From Streptomyces sp. JH14 (GTDB lineage Bacteria > Actinomycetota > Actinomycetes > Streptomycetales > Streptomycetaceae), in assembly GCF_029428675.1 (NCBI RefSeq), contig NZ_JAJNEL010000001.1, positions 4,402,001 through 4,466,000 on the forward strand: DNA of 64,000 nucleotides. The letters are read 5' to 3'. This document shows positions 15,407 through 23,560 of this stretch, piece by piece. How positions within the stretch are numbered: position 1 is the stretch's first letter; each line of letters begins with the position of its first letter. The position numbers were made by a program, and so were the translations under genes. The notes under the pieces are model-generated. The model saw only the letters and a program-made list of their open reading frames with translations, was not told the origin of the DNA and searched no databases.

Positions 15407-17071
15407 GTGACCCAAATGACCGAACGCACCCCGTTGTTGTCGACGGAACAGGGCCGGTCCGCCGCGCTGGTCTCCGCCTTTCTGCGGGGCGCGCTTGCCG
15501 CGGGGCTCGGGCTCGCCGCGCTCTCCGTGCTCGTCATGGCGGTGTGGATCAGCTCCCCGGCCCCCGACAGCGGTCCCGGCGGCGCGCTCAACGCCGCGGC
15601 CGGGATCTGGCTCCTCGCCCACGGTGCCGATCTTGTCAGAACCGACACCCTGAGCGGCGCCCCCGCTCCTGTCGGGATCATTCCCCTCCTCCTCACCGCA
15701 GTGCTGGTGTGGCTGGTGCACCGGGCGGCCCACGATGTGATGGAGCCCGACGAGGGGCGCGCCGCGCCCTCCGCCGGAAGCGCCTTCTGCCTGGTGACGG
15801 GCGGGTATCTGCTGGTCGCGGCGGTTGTCGCGCTCTACGCGAAGGGCGGCCCGACGGCCGCGCGGCCGTTCTCGCTCCTGTTCCCGCTGGTTCCGGTGGT
15901 GGCGGGGGCGGTGGCTGCCGGGGTGTGGACGGGGGCCGGTCGCCCGGTCGGGCCGCCCTCCTGGGCTCCAGGGCGGCTGCGCGAGGCGCTGGCACGGCCC
16001 CGGCTCGCGGAGCGAGCGGAGGCGGTGTTCCGGTCGGCCGCGGCCGGGACCGCCGTGTTGCTGGGCGGTGGCGCGCTGCTGGTCGCGACAGCGCTGGTGT
16101 GGCATGCCGAGCGGGTTCAGGAGTCGTTCCTGGGGCTTGCCGGCGACTGGGCGGGCCGGTGCGCCGTGCTGCTGCTCGCGCTGGTGCTCGTGCCGAACGC
16201 GGCGATGTGGGGTGCGGCGTACGGGCTCGGGCCGGGCTTCGCGCTCGGTACGGCGTCCACGGCCACCCCGCTCGCCCTCACCGGGCGCCCGGCGGTGCCG
16301 GACTTCCCCCTGCTGGCCGCGGTGCCGGCGCACGGCCCCGGGACGGTCCCGAACTGGGCGGCTGCGGCGGTGCCGGTCGCGGCCGGGGTGGCGATCGCCT
16401 GGTTCACCGCACGGTGGGCGGTGCCCGCCTGTGACGTACCGAACGAGGCGGCGTGGAGCCGGCGGGGGACCGCGCTGACGGCTGCCCTGGCGGCGGTGGG
16501 ATGCGGCGTCGGTACGGCGGTGCTGACCGCGGCGGCGGGTGGTCCGCTGGGGACCGGGGCGCTGGCGGAGTTCGGGCCGGTGTGGTGGCTCACGGGGGCG
16601 GCGGCGACGGCGTGGACCGCGCTGCTCGGGGTGCCCGGGGCGTTGCTGCTGAGGGCCTGGCGGCTGCGGGACAGCGGCAGCGCCGAGGGGGCGGTGGCCG
16701 CCTGGGCGGCGATCCCCGCCCAGGCGGACGCGGAGGTCCCGGAGCAGCCGTCGCGTGGCCGGCGGTGGTGGCGCAGGCGTCGGCGCGACGACGAGCCCGC
16801 AGGGACGGAGCCGGGCCCCGCCACCGGAACCGGAAGAGGGACCGGAACCGCGGCCGCGGCCGTACCGGCGTCCCTGCCCCCTCTGCCGCCCGCGGGGCCC
16901 GTGCCCGGCCGGGCCCCCCGGTACGAGAAGGACGCGGGCAGTGAACCGTACGACTTCCTGCCGACCGATCCGTGGCACGCGCGAGCGGCCGGGGACTCCG
17001 TCCGGGAACCGCTCCTCAAAGCCCCCGAAACGCCGTCGGACCGGCCTCCGGAGGCCGGTCCGACGGCGTGA
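15407..17071 (+). CDS. Polytopic membrane protein, DUF6350 / PerM type
   Basis: Integral membrane protein of 554 aa with roughly nine to eleven hydrophobic segments over residues 20-410, then a cytoplasmic tail rich in Arg, Pro and Gly. The family (DUF6350) is often labelled 'cell division protein PerM' after the mycobacterial protein needed for persistence; I assign it by overall character and its position just before purN, which is conserved in actinobacteria. GTG 15407 follows GGGAG; ATG 15416 is an alternative. The last 12 codons coincide with a perfect 38-base palindrome, so terminator and coding end overlap. Confidence 0.75.
   Translation: MTQMTERTPLLSTEQGRSAALVSAFLRGALAAGLGLAALSVLVMAVWISSPAPDSGPGGALNAAAGIWLLAHGADLVRTDTLSGAPAPVGIIPLLLTAVLVWLVHRAAHDVMEPDEGRAAPSAGSAFCLVTGGYLLVAAVVALYAKGGPTAARPFSLLFPLVPVVAGAVAAGVWTGAGRPVGPPSWAPGRLREALARPRLAERAEAVFRSAAAGTAVLLGGGALLVATALVWHAERVQESFLGLAGDWAGRCAVLLLALVLVPNAAMWGAAYGLGPGFALGTASTATPLALTGRPAVPDFPLLAAVPAHGPGTVPNWAAAAVPVAAGVAIAWFTARWAVPACDVPNEAAWSRRGTALTAALAAVGCGVGTAVLTAAAGGPLGTGALAEFGPVWWLTGAAATAWTALLGVPGALLLRAWRLRDSGSAEGAVAAWAAIPAQADAEVPEQPSRGRRWWRRRRRDDEPAGTEPGPATGTGRGTGTAAAAVPASLPPLPPAGPVPGRAPRYEKDAGSEPYDFLPTDPWHARAAGDSVREPLLKAPETPSDRPPEAGPTA
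17031..17068. terminator. Perfect 38-base palindrome overlapping the 3' end of the PerM-like gene
   Basis: Arms of 19 bp (17031-17049 and 17050-17068) with no spacer; the stop codon TGA follows at 17069. It lies in front of the convergent gene ending at 17099 and probably terminates both transcripts. Codons for the C-terminal tail lie inside it. Confidence 0.7.
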
Positions 17072-17098
17072 AGGCGTGAAGGCGTGAAGCGGGGCGTG

Positions 17099-18010
17099 CT
17101 AGTTCCTGACGCCGAAGAACGGCTCCAGCGGCTTCGGCAGCAGGTCGTTGCAGGCCAGCTGTCCGGACTTGGTGAGGGCGTCGTTCACGCAGGTGTAGTA
17201 GTCGCGGTAGACCAGTTGCACCGTGAACGTCATGGCGACGATCGAGAGCGCGAGCAGTGCCGTGACGAGGCCGCTGACCGCGGCCGTCGTCTGCGGCCTG
17301 CCGGAGCCCTGTGCGTACGGGGCGGCGGGCCGGGCTCCGGCAGCCGGAACCCCGGCCGGTGCGGAACCGGAAGCGGGGCCGGCGGCGGAAGCGGAAGGAG
17401 AGGCGGCAGCCCCGGCGTTGCCGTCCGTCGCGGTCGCGCTCCTCGGCTTGGCGCGCAGCGAGCTGATCGACCAGTACACGGCGAGTGCGCCGAGCAGCAG
17501 GGCGATCTCCGGGAAGTCGAAGATCGCGAAGAAGAAGGCCCACATGCCGGAGAGCAGCGCGTAGCGGGCGCGGCGCTGGGCGGGGTCGGTCGGGTCCCAG
17601 CGCAGCCCGCCGGGGTTGCCCTCGGGGCCGCCCTGGCCCCCGGGGCCGTTCGGACCGCCCTGGCCGCCCGGCCGGCCGCCGAAGCCGCCGCTCTGGCGGC
17701 CCGGCTGGTGGCTGCTCCACTGGCTGCCCCACACGGGCCGGTCGTCGGAGGATCCGCCCTCGGGCGATCCGTCACCGCTTCCGTCCGGGCCGTCGTTCCC
17801 GTTCCCGCTGCCGCCGGACGGGTGGCGCGGACGCCACGGCTGGTCCGGGCGGTTCTCCGGCGGCGCGGCGAACGGGTTGTCGTCCTGGCCGGAGGAGCCC
17901 GAAGGATTCGAGGAAGAGGAGCCTGTCGGCGACCGGCTTTCCCTCAGCAGCATTGAGGCGCGCTCAGGCAGCGGATGGCGGAAGGCGGTGTGGCGGCGTC
18001 GGTCCGGCAT
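17099..18010 (-). CDS. Low-complexity membrane protein of unknown function
   Basis: A 303-aa protein, or 284 aa if translation starts at ATG 17953. The N-terminal half is disordered, rich in Gly, Pro, Ser, Asn and Gln (e.g. GGRPGGQGGPNGPGGQGG). It is followed by WDPTDPAQRRARYALLSGMW, two hydrophobic segments around IALLLGALAVYW, an Ala/Pro linker, and a further membrane segment (VTALLALSIVAMTFTVQLVY) ending in a Cys-containing extracytoplasmic tail with DYYTCVNDALT. I do not recognise the family. ATG 18010 has a GGGGAAG sequence upstream and is kept. It diverges from purN across 355 bases. Confidence 0.7.
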   Translation of the reverse strand: MPDRRRHTAFRHPLPERASMLLRESRSPTGSSSSNPSGSSGQDDNPFAAPPENRPDQPWRPRHPSGGSGNGNDGPDGSGDGSPEGGSSDDRPVWGSQWSSHQPGRQSGGFGGRPGGQGGPNGPGGQGGPEGNPGGLRWDPTDPAQRRARYALLSGMWAFFFAIFDFPEIALLLGALAVYWSISSLRAKPRSATATDGNAGAAASPSASAAGPASGSAPAGVPAAGARPAAPYAQGSGRPQTTAAVSGLVTALLALSIVAMTFTVQLVYRDYYTCVNDALTKSGQLACNDLLPKPLEPFFGVRN

Positions 18011-18365
18011 ATGGTGAACGTCTTCCCCATCTCGTCATTTCCGCCCAGACGGACGGTTCGCTGTCCCAGACGCTACCTCCCGGCCAGGAGGCGCCGAAAG
18101 CTGGGAGTGCGGGGCCGGAGGCCGATCTCTTCCGCTCGGCCCGCTCACCTCTTCGATCTTGCGGTCGTCTTCCTTGGATCTCTCCGCCGAACCGGGCCTT
18201 CACCCCCATCTTGTGGGGGTAGGCCGATGTGCCGGTATCGTTGCTGACGGTCGGCCCCTTCGTAGGGTTCCCCGTATCGAGGGGCGCGATTCTTTCGTAC
18301 GACCACACAAAGAGCGATCTACCGACAGCGTCGTTCGGCTTCACCTCGCGAGAAAGGGCCCAGCC
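18011..18365. other. Intergenic region upstream of purN
   Basis: 355 bases holding the promoters for purN and the divergent membrane-protein gene. A small perfect hairpin, ACCCCCA (18202-18208) / TGGGGGT (18214-18220), sits about 150 bases before purN and could be an operator or attenuator. No open frame in it has a ribosome site. I could not place a convincing sigma promoter. Confidence 0.35.
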
Positions 18366-19031
18366 GTGGCCTCCCCGCCGTCCCCGCCCTCCGCCGCCGC
18401 TCCGGCCCGTCTGGTCGTGCTGGTCTCCGGTTCCGGTACGAACCTCCAAGCCCTGCTGGACGCGATCGGCGACGATCCCGCGGGCTTCGGCGCCCAGGTC
18501 GTCGCGGTCGGCGCCGACCGCGATGGCATCGTCGGTCTGGAGCGGGCGGAGCGTGCCGGACTGCCGACCTTCGTCTGCAAGGTCAAGGACTACGCCAGCC
18601 GCGAGGAGTGGGACGCGGCCCTCGCCGCCGCCACCGCCGCGCACCACCCGGACCTGGTGGTGTCCGCGGGCTTCATGAAGATCGTGGGCAAGCGGTTCCT
18701 CGCCGAGTTCGGCGGCCGGTTCGTCAACACCCACCCCGCCCTGCTCCCCAGCTTTCCCGGTGCCCATGGGGTGCGTGACGCCCTCGCCTACGGCGCGAAG
18801 GTCACCGGGTGCACCGTCCACTTCGTCGACGACGGCGTCGACACCGGTCCGATCATCGCGCAGGGCGTGGTCGAGGTGACCGAAGAGGACACGCCGGAGG
18901 GCGAAGCCGCTCTCCATGAACGCATCAAGGAAGTCGAGCGCAAGCTGCTCGTCGAGGTCGTGGGGCGGCTCGCCCGTAACGGCTATCGCATTGAGGGACG
19001 AAAGGTTCATCTCGGTCATGTCGGTGAATAA
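18366..19031 (+). CDS. purN: Phosphoribosylglycinamide formyltransferase
   Basis: Third step of de novo purine synthesis: transfers a formyl group from 10-formyl-THF to GAR. 221 aa. Substrate-binding LVVLVSGSGTNLQALLDAI is near the N-terminus; the catalytic Asn and His are in VNTHPALLPSFPGAHG and the Asp in VDDGVDTGPI. The GTG start at 18366 follows GAAAGGG. The gene overlaps purH by 14 bases, so the two form a coupled operon; the cofactor supplier folD lies 2.5 kb downstream. Confidence 0.96.
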   Translation: MASPPSPPSAAAPARLVVLVSGSGTNLQALLDAIGDDPAGFGAQVVAVGADRDGIVGLERAERAGLPTFVCKVKDYASREEWDAALAAATAAHHPDLVVSAGFMKIVGKRFLAEFGGRFVNTHPALLPSFPGAHGVRDALAYGAKVTGCTVHFVDDGVDTGPIIAQGVVEVTEEDTPEGEAALHERIKEVERKLLVEVVGRLARNGYRIEGRKVHLGHVGE

Positions 19032-20571
19032 GCCCATCCGCCGCGCCCTGGTCAGTGTCTACGACAAGACGGGGCTCGAAGACCTCGCCCGCGGTCTGCA
19101 CGAGGCGGGTGTCGAGCTCGTCTCGACCGGCTCGACCGCAGGGAAGATCGCCGCTGCCGGTGTGCCGGTCACCAAGGTCGAGGAGCTCACCGGCTTTCCC
19201 GAGTGCCTCGACGGCCGCGTGAAGACGCTGCACCCCCGCGTCCACGCCGGCATCCTCGCCGACCTGCGCCTGGACGCCCACCGCGAGCAGCTCGCCGAGC
19301 TGGGTGTCGAGCCCTTCGACCTCGTGGTCGTCAACCTGTACCCGTTCAAGGAGACCGTCGCCTCCGGCGCCTCCGACGACGAGTGCGTGGAGCAGATCGA
19401 CATCGGCGGCCCGTCGATGGTCCGCGCCGCGGCCAAGAACCACCCGTCCGTGGCCGTCGTCACCAGCCCCGAGCGGTACGCCGACGTCCTCGCCGCGGTG
19501 AAGGCAGGCGGCTTCGACCTGACCACCCGCAAGCGGCTCGCCGCCGAGGCGTTCCAGCACACCGCCGCGTACGACGTGGCCGTCGCCTCCTGGTTCGCGG
19601 ACGACTACGCCGCCGCCGACGACTCGGGCTTCCCCGACTTCTTCGGTGCGACGTACGAGCGCAGCAACGTCCTGCGGTACGGCGAGAACCCGCACCAGCC
19701 CGCCGCGCTCTACACCTCCGGCACCGGCGGCCTGGCCGAGGCGGAGCAGCTGCACGGCAAGGAGATGTCGTACAACAACTACACGGACACGGACGCCGCG
19801 CGCCGTGCCGCGTACGACCACGCCGAGCCGTGCGTCGCGATCATCAAGCACGCCAACCCGTGCGGCATCGCGATCGCCGACGACGTCGCCGAGGCGCACC
19901 GCAACGCCCATGCCTGCGACCCGCTGTCGGCCTTCGGCGGGGTCATCGCCGTCAACCGTCCGGTGACCGTCGCCATGGCCGAGCAGGTCGCGGAGATCTT
20001 CACCGAGGTCATCGTCGCCCCGGCGTACGAGGACGGCGCGGTCGAGATCCTCGCCCGCAAGAAGAACATTCGCGTGCTGCGCTGCCCCGACGCCCCGACC
20101 TCCACGGTCGAGGTCAAGCCGATCGACGGCGGAGCGCTGCTCCAGGTCACCGACCGGCTCCAGGCCGACGGCGACGACCCGGCCAACTGGACCCTCGCCA
20201 CCGGTGAGGCCCTTTCCGAGGACGAGCTCGCCGAGCTCGCCTTCGCCTGGAAGGCCTGCCGCGCGGTCAAGTCCAACGCGATCCTCCTCGCCAAGGGCGG
20301 CGCCTCGGTCGGCGTCGGCATGGGCCAGGTCAACCGCGTCGACTCCGCGAAGCTCGCCGTCGAGCGGGCCGGCGAGGAGCGTGCGCGCGGTGCGTACGCT
20401 GCGTCGGACGCGTTCTTCCCGTTCCCGGACGGCCTGGAGATCCTCACCGCGGCCGGCATCAAGGCCGTGGCCCAGCCCGGCGGTTCGGTCCGTGACGAGC
20501 TGGTCGTCGAGGCCGCGAAGAAGGCGGGCGTGACGATGTACTTCACGGGTACGCGGCACTTCTTCCACTGA
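19018..20571 (+). CDS. purH: Bifunctional AICAR formyltransferase / IMP cyclohydrolase
   Basis: Last two steps of IMP synthesis. 517 aa, full length. The N-terminal MGS-like cyclohydrolase domain has VYDKTGLEDLARGL and STGSTAGKI; the C-terminal transformylase domain has YGENPHQPAALY, the lysine-histidine motif IIKHANPCG and the C-terminal GTRHFFH. ATG 19018 overlaps the end of purN; a GAAAGG sequence lies inside purN just upstream. A 16-bp hairpin follows 10 bases after the stop. Confidence 0.97.
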   Translation: MSVNKPIRRALVSVYDKTGLEDLARGLHEAGVELVSTGSTAGKIAAAGVPVTKVEELTGFPECLDGRVKTLHPRVHAGILADLRLDAHREQLAELGVEPFDLVVVNLYPFKETVASGASDDECVEQIDIGGPSMVRAAAKNHPSVAVVTSPERYADVLAAVKAGGFDLTTRKRLAAEAFQHTAAYDVAVASWFADDYAAADDSGFPDFFGATYERSNVLRYGENPHQPAALYTSGTGGLAEAEQLHGKEMSYNNYTDTDAARRAAYDHAEPCVAIIKHANPCGIAIADDVAEAHRNAHACDPLSAFGGVIAVNRPVTVAMAEQVAEIFTEVIVAPAYEDGAVEILARKKNIRVLRCPDAPTSTVEVKPIDGGALLQVTDRLQADGDDPANWTLATGEALSEDELAELAFAWKACRAVKSNAILLAKGGASVGVGMGQVNRVDSAKLAVERAGEERARGAYAASDAFFPFPDGLEILTAAGIKAVAQPGGSVRDELVVEAAKKAGVTMYFTGTRHFFH

Positions 20572-20581
20572 GCGGCATGAA

Positions 20582-20627
20582 CGCAGAGGGCGCCCCCGGA
20601 GCTGTTCTCCTGGGGGCGCCCTCTGCG
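20582..20627. terminator. Terminator between purH and convergent membrane-protein gene
   Basis: Perfect 16-bp stem (20582-20597 / 20612-20627), 14-base loop, starting 10 bases after the purH stop. Confidence 0.8.
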
Positions 20628-20674
20628 CTGTTCGGGACGGATCGGCCGGCCGTCGCCGGCCGGCCCCGACCGGA

Positions 20675-21265
20675 TCAGTACTGCGGCTGCTGCTGGCGGT
20701 TGAACCAGGCGCTGCCGTCGGCCCTCGCGACGAAGACGATGATCAGGATCGAGAGCACCGTGTGGACGAGACCGACCACGATGAACGGGTAGATGCCGAG
20801 CAGCGCGGTGATCGAGCCGAACACGATCGCGGTGACACGGATGCCATTGCCACCCTTGCCGAACTTCGCGGCGAGGAACACGGCCAGGACGCCCCACAGC
20901 AGGACGAGAACCGACAGGCCCCACAGCGCGCCGCCCGAGTAGTCCGCGAGCTGCTGGAACTGCACGTCGTCCTTGAGCGTCGCGTCGTTCTTGGCGGCGT
21001 TCACGGCCACGGCGGAGAGCACGAAGAGAATCGCACCGATCAGCTGGAAACCGGCGATCACGTAGAGCATGACGCGGGCCGCCTTCACGCCACCCGGCAT
21101 CTCCAGCGGCCCGCCGAAGCCGGGACCGAACTGCTGGACGGGCGGGGCCTGCGGGTAGCCGTAGCCCTGCTGCGGCACGCCCTGCGGGGCCTGCTGGGGG
21201 TAGCCGTAGCCCGGCTGCCCGCCCTGCTGCTGGCCGTAGGGGTTGTTGGGGTCGCCGAAGCTCAT
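20675..21265 (-). CDS. Membrane protein with GYGYPQ-repeat N-terminus
   Basis: A 196-aa protein. The first 55 residues are a Gln/Gly/Tyr/Pro-rich cytoplasmic region with repeated GYGYPQ units. Four hydrophobic segments follow between residues about 62 and 180 (for example LYVIAGFQLIGAILFVLSAV and LSVLVLLWGVLAVFLAA). A basic tail ends FNRQQQPQY. ATG 21265 follows GGAGGAAT at good spacing. Family not recognised beyond 'Pro/Tyr-rich tetraspan membrane protein', common in Streptomyces. It diverges from folD. Confidence 0.82.
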   Translation of the reverse strand: MSFGDPNNPYGQQQGGQPGYGYPQQAPQGVPQQGYGYPQAPPVQQFGPGFGGPLEMPGGVKAARVMLYVIAGFQLIGAILFVLSAVAVNAAKNDATLKDDVQFQQLADYSGGALWGLSVLVLLWGVLAVFLAAKFGKGGNGIRVTAIVFGSITALLGIYPFIVVGLVHTVLSILIIVFVARADGSAWFNRQQQPQY

Positions 21266-21502
21266 GGCGAGATTCCTCCGTCGTCAAAGTGCGGGGACGA
21301 TGCGGTCCGAGCGGAGGAAAGATGCGCAATCAGAACGGCCTGTCCCCCCGGCACTGCCCGCGATACTGCGCGGCTCATCGTCGTCTTGACATCGGGTTTT
21401 TGTCCAGTCGATTGCCGTATGTGTTGTGCAAGCGCAATCTGATGGCCATCGTGGGCACCCAGAATTGGTATGCGGGCGGGGTCATCCGCGAGGATGGGCA
21501 CT

Positions 21503-22378
21503 ATGACTGCCCAGATTCTCGATGGCAAGGCCACCGCAGCCGCGATCAAGTCCGATCTCACCGTCCGCGTGGCGGCCCTCAAGGCCCGGGGCATCACCCC
21601 TGGTCTCGGCACCCTGCTCGTCGGGGACGACCCGGGCAGCCGGTGGTACGTAAACGGAAAGCACCGTGACTGCGCGCAGGTCGGCATCGGCTCCATCCAG
21701 CGCGAACTCCCCGACACCGCCACCCAGGAGGAGATCGAGGACGTCGTACGGGAGCTCAACGACAACCCCGACTGCACGGGCTACATCGTGCAGCTCCCCC
21801 TTCCCAAGGGCATCGACACCAACCGTGTCCTGGAACTGATGGACCCGGCCAAGGACGCCGACGGTCTGCACCCGATGAACCTCGGCCGGCTCGTCCTCAA
21901 CGAGACGGGCCCGCTGCCGTGCACCCCGCAGGGTGTCGTCCAGCTGCTCCGCCACCACGACGTCGAGATCAACGGCGCGCATGTCGTGGTCGTCGGCCGC
22001 GGTGTCACGATCGGCCGCTCGATCCCGCTGCTGCTGACCCGTAAGTCCGAGAACGCCACCGTCACCCAGTGCCACACCGGCACGCGTGACCTGTCCGCCC
22101 AGCTCAAGCAGGCCGACATCATCGTCGCCGCCGCGGGCTCGCCGCACATCATCAGGCCCGAGAACGTGAAGCCGGGCGCGGCCGTGCTCGACGTCGGTGT
22201 CAGCCGCGACGAGGACGGCAAGATCGTCGGCGATGTGCACCCCGGCGTGGCCGAGGTCGCTGCATGGATCTCCCCGAACCCGGGCGGTGTCGGCCCGATG
22301 ACCCGCGCGCAGCTGCTCGTCAACGTGGTCGAGGCGGCAGAGCGGGACGCGGCTGCCGCGGCGTCCGTCGCCGACTGA
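21503..22378 (+). CDS. folD: Methylenetetrahydrofolate dehydrogenase / cyclohydrolase
   Basis: Interconverts 5,10-methylene-THF and 10-formyl-THF, supplying the formyl donor used by PurN and PurH encoded just upstream. 291 aa. Conserved folate-site motifs are VGDDPGSRWYVNGKHRDC (catalytic Lys in the YVxxK block) and QLPLPKGID; the NADP site is VVVGRGVTIGRS. ATG 21503 has GAGGATGGG upstream; an ATG further upstream at 21470 lacks support. The gap 21266-21502 contains TTGACA around 21387, a possible -35 without a clear -10. Confidence 0.96.
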   Translation: MTAQILDGKATAAAIKSDLTVRVAALKARGITPGLGTLLVGDDPGSRWYVNGKHRDCAQVGIGSIQRELPDTATQEEIEDVVRELNDNPDCTGYIVQLPLPKGIDTNRVLELMDPAKDADGLHPMNLGRLVLNETGPLPCTPQGVVQLLRHHDVEINGAHVVVVGRGVTIGRSIPLLLTRKSENATVTQCHTGTRDLSAQLKQADIIVAAAGSPHIIRPENVKPGAAVLDVGVSRDEDGKIVGDVHPGVAEVAAWISPNPGGVGPMTRAQLLVNVVEAAERDAAAAASVAD

Positions 22379-22407
22379 GCCGACCGACCCGATCCGAAGG
22401 GAACCCC

Positions 22408-23106
22408 ATGGGTGCTGGTACGAGTCCGGCAGACCCGGCCGCCGCGGCGGACCGGACGCTTCCGGTGCCGCCAGGTGCGGGCGCACGCGGCGCGGGCAGG
22501 GGTGCGCGTGTACCGGATGCGCCGGGTGAGGGCGTTGCCGCAGCGGTGGAGGGCCCCGGGGCCGAGGGGAAGGGCGTCCGGGGCCATGCCGCCGAGGGCC
22601 CGGACGCGGAACGCGCGGACGCAGAGGCCGCAGAGGCCGCGGACGCCGGGACCACGGCCCGCGGCTCGGACGGCAGTGACCCCGCCCCCGGCGGCGGTCC
22701 GCAGACCCGCCCGTCGCGGCGGTTCCCCTCGTTCACCCGGGACACCGCGCGACCCGAGGGCGGAGGCAGGGCGGCATCCGGGGACGCGCCCGCCCCGGCC
22801 CGTCAGTGGCCGCTGCTGGCTGTGCTCTGCACGGCCGGGATCGGCCTGCTGATCGTGGCGGTCAACCCCTTCGCCGAGGCCTTCAGGATCGGCACGATAC
22901 TGATCGGTGTGGCCCTCATCGGTGGCGCCGTGCTGCGCTGCACGGTGGCCTCGGTGGGCATGCTGGCGGTCCGGTCCCGGTTCACCGACCTGGTGACGTA
23001 CGGACTGCTGGGCGTTCTGATCGTGCTGCTCGCGCTCGTGGCGCAGCCCAAGCCGTGGCTGGACGTCCCGTTCCTGGAGCACGCGGTCCGCTTCACGATC
23101 CGCTGA
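22408..23106 (+). CDS. DUF3017 membrane protein
   Basis: A 232-aa protein. The N-terminal 125 residues are disordered and rich in Ala, Gly, Pro and acidic residues. The C-terminal 95 residues contain three membrane segments (WPLLAVLCTAGIGLLIVAV, IGTILIGVALIGGAVLRCTV, LLGVLIVLLALVAQP) typical of DUF3017. The gene follows folD by 29 bases with GAAGGGAA before the ATG, an arrangement widely conserved in Streptomyces, so it is probably co-transcribed with folD. Function unknown. Confidence 0.85.
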   Translation: MGAGTSPADPAAAADRTLPVPPGAGARGAGRGARVPDAPGEGVAAAVEGPGAEGKGVRGHAAEGPDAERADAEAAEAADAGTTARGSDGSDPAPGGGPQTRPSRRFPSFTRDTARPEGGGRAASGDAPAPARQWPLLAVLCTAGIGLLIVAVNPFAEAFRIGTILIGVALIGGAVLRCTVASVGMLAVRSRFTDLVTYGLLGVLIVLLALVAQPKPWLDVPFLEHAVRFTIR

Positions 23107-23560
23107 CTTCCGTACGGCTCCGGGCGCGCCGGGACGCATCACGGGCGGTGTCCGTCCCCTCCCCCGAGAAGGGACGGACACCTGCGGTCGGGGCCCCCAG
23201 GAGCGAAGTAGCCCCGGAATGTGGCTACTTGAGCCGCCTTGCCCCGACAGGATCCAGCCTCGTCGACGAGTGACGACGGTTCAAGGCGCCCTGGTGGCCT
23301 GTGGCACGGAAGTGACCATTCCGCCACGGTTGTGATCGCCGCGCAACGGTGACGGAACGCCGCGGCACCTGCCGGGCGGGGGGCGTGCGGCGGGGCACGC
23401 CGCATTCGTGAATGCCCCCGTGCGCTCTCATCCCGGGAACTGACCGCCTTCCTTTGCGCATCGTCCTGGGTAGTCCGAAACGGTGGACCGCCGTATCGGC
23501 ACAGGGGGAACGGCAGGGCGGGGCGCAACAGGCGCGTTCGGGGGAACTGAGGGGGAAGTG
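23107..23560. other. Structured intergenic region upstream of the DUF2690 regulator gene
   Basis: 454 bases without a supported gene. It contains a perfect 12-bp hairpin (23147-23158 / 23171-23182), probably the terminator of the folD unit. Next is an 8-bp inverted repeat AAGTAGCC/GGCTACTT (23206-23213 / 23223-23230), then a 12-base palindrome CTCGTCGACGAG (23259-23270). The last two could be operators for the downstream gene. Confidence 0.5.

Noticed and set aside
18925..20568. 547-aa minus-strand frame opposite purH
   Set aside because: Complement of purH with no recognisable domain.
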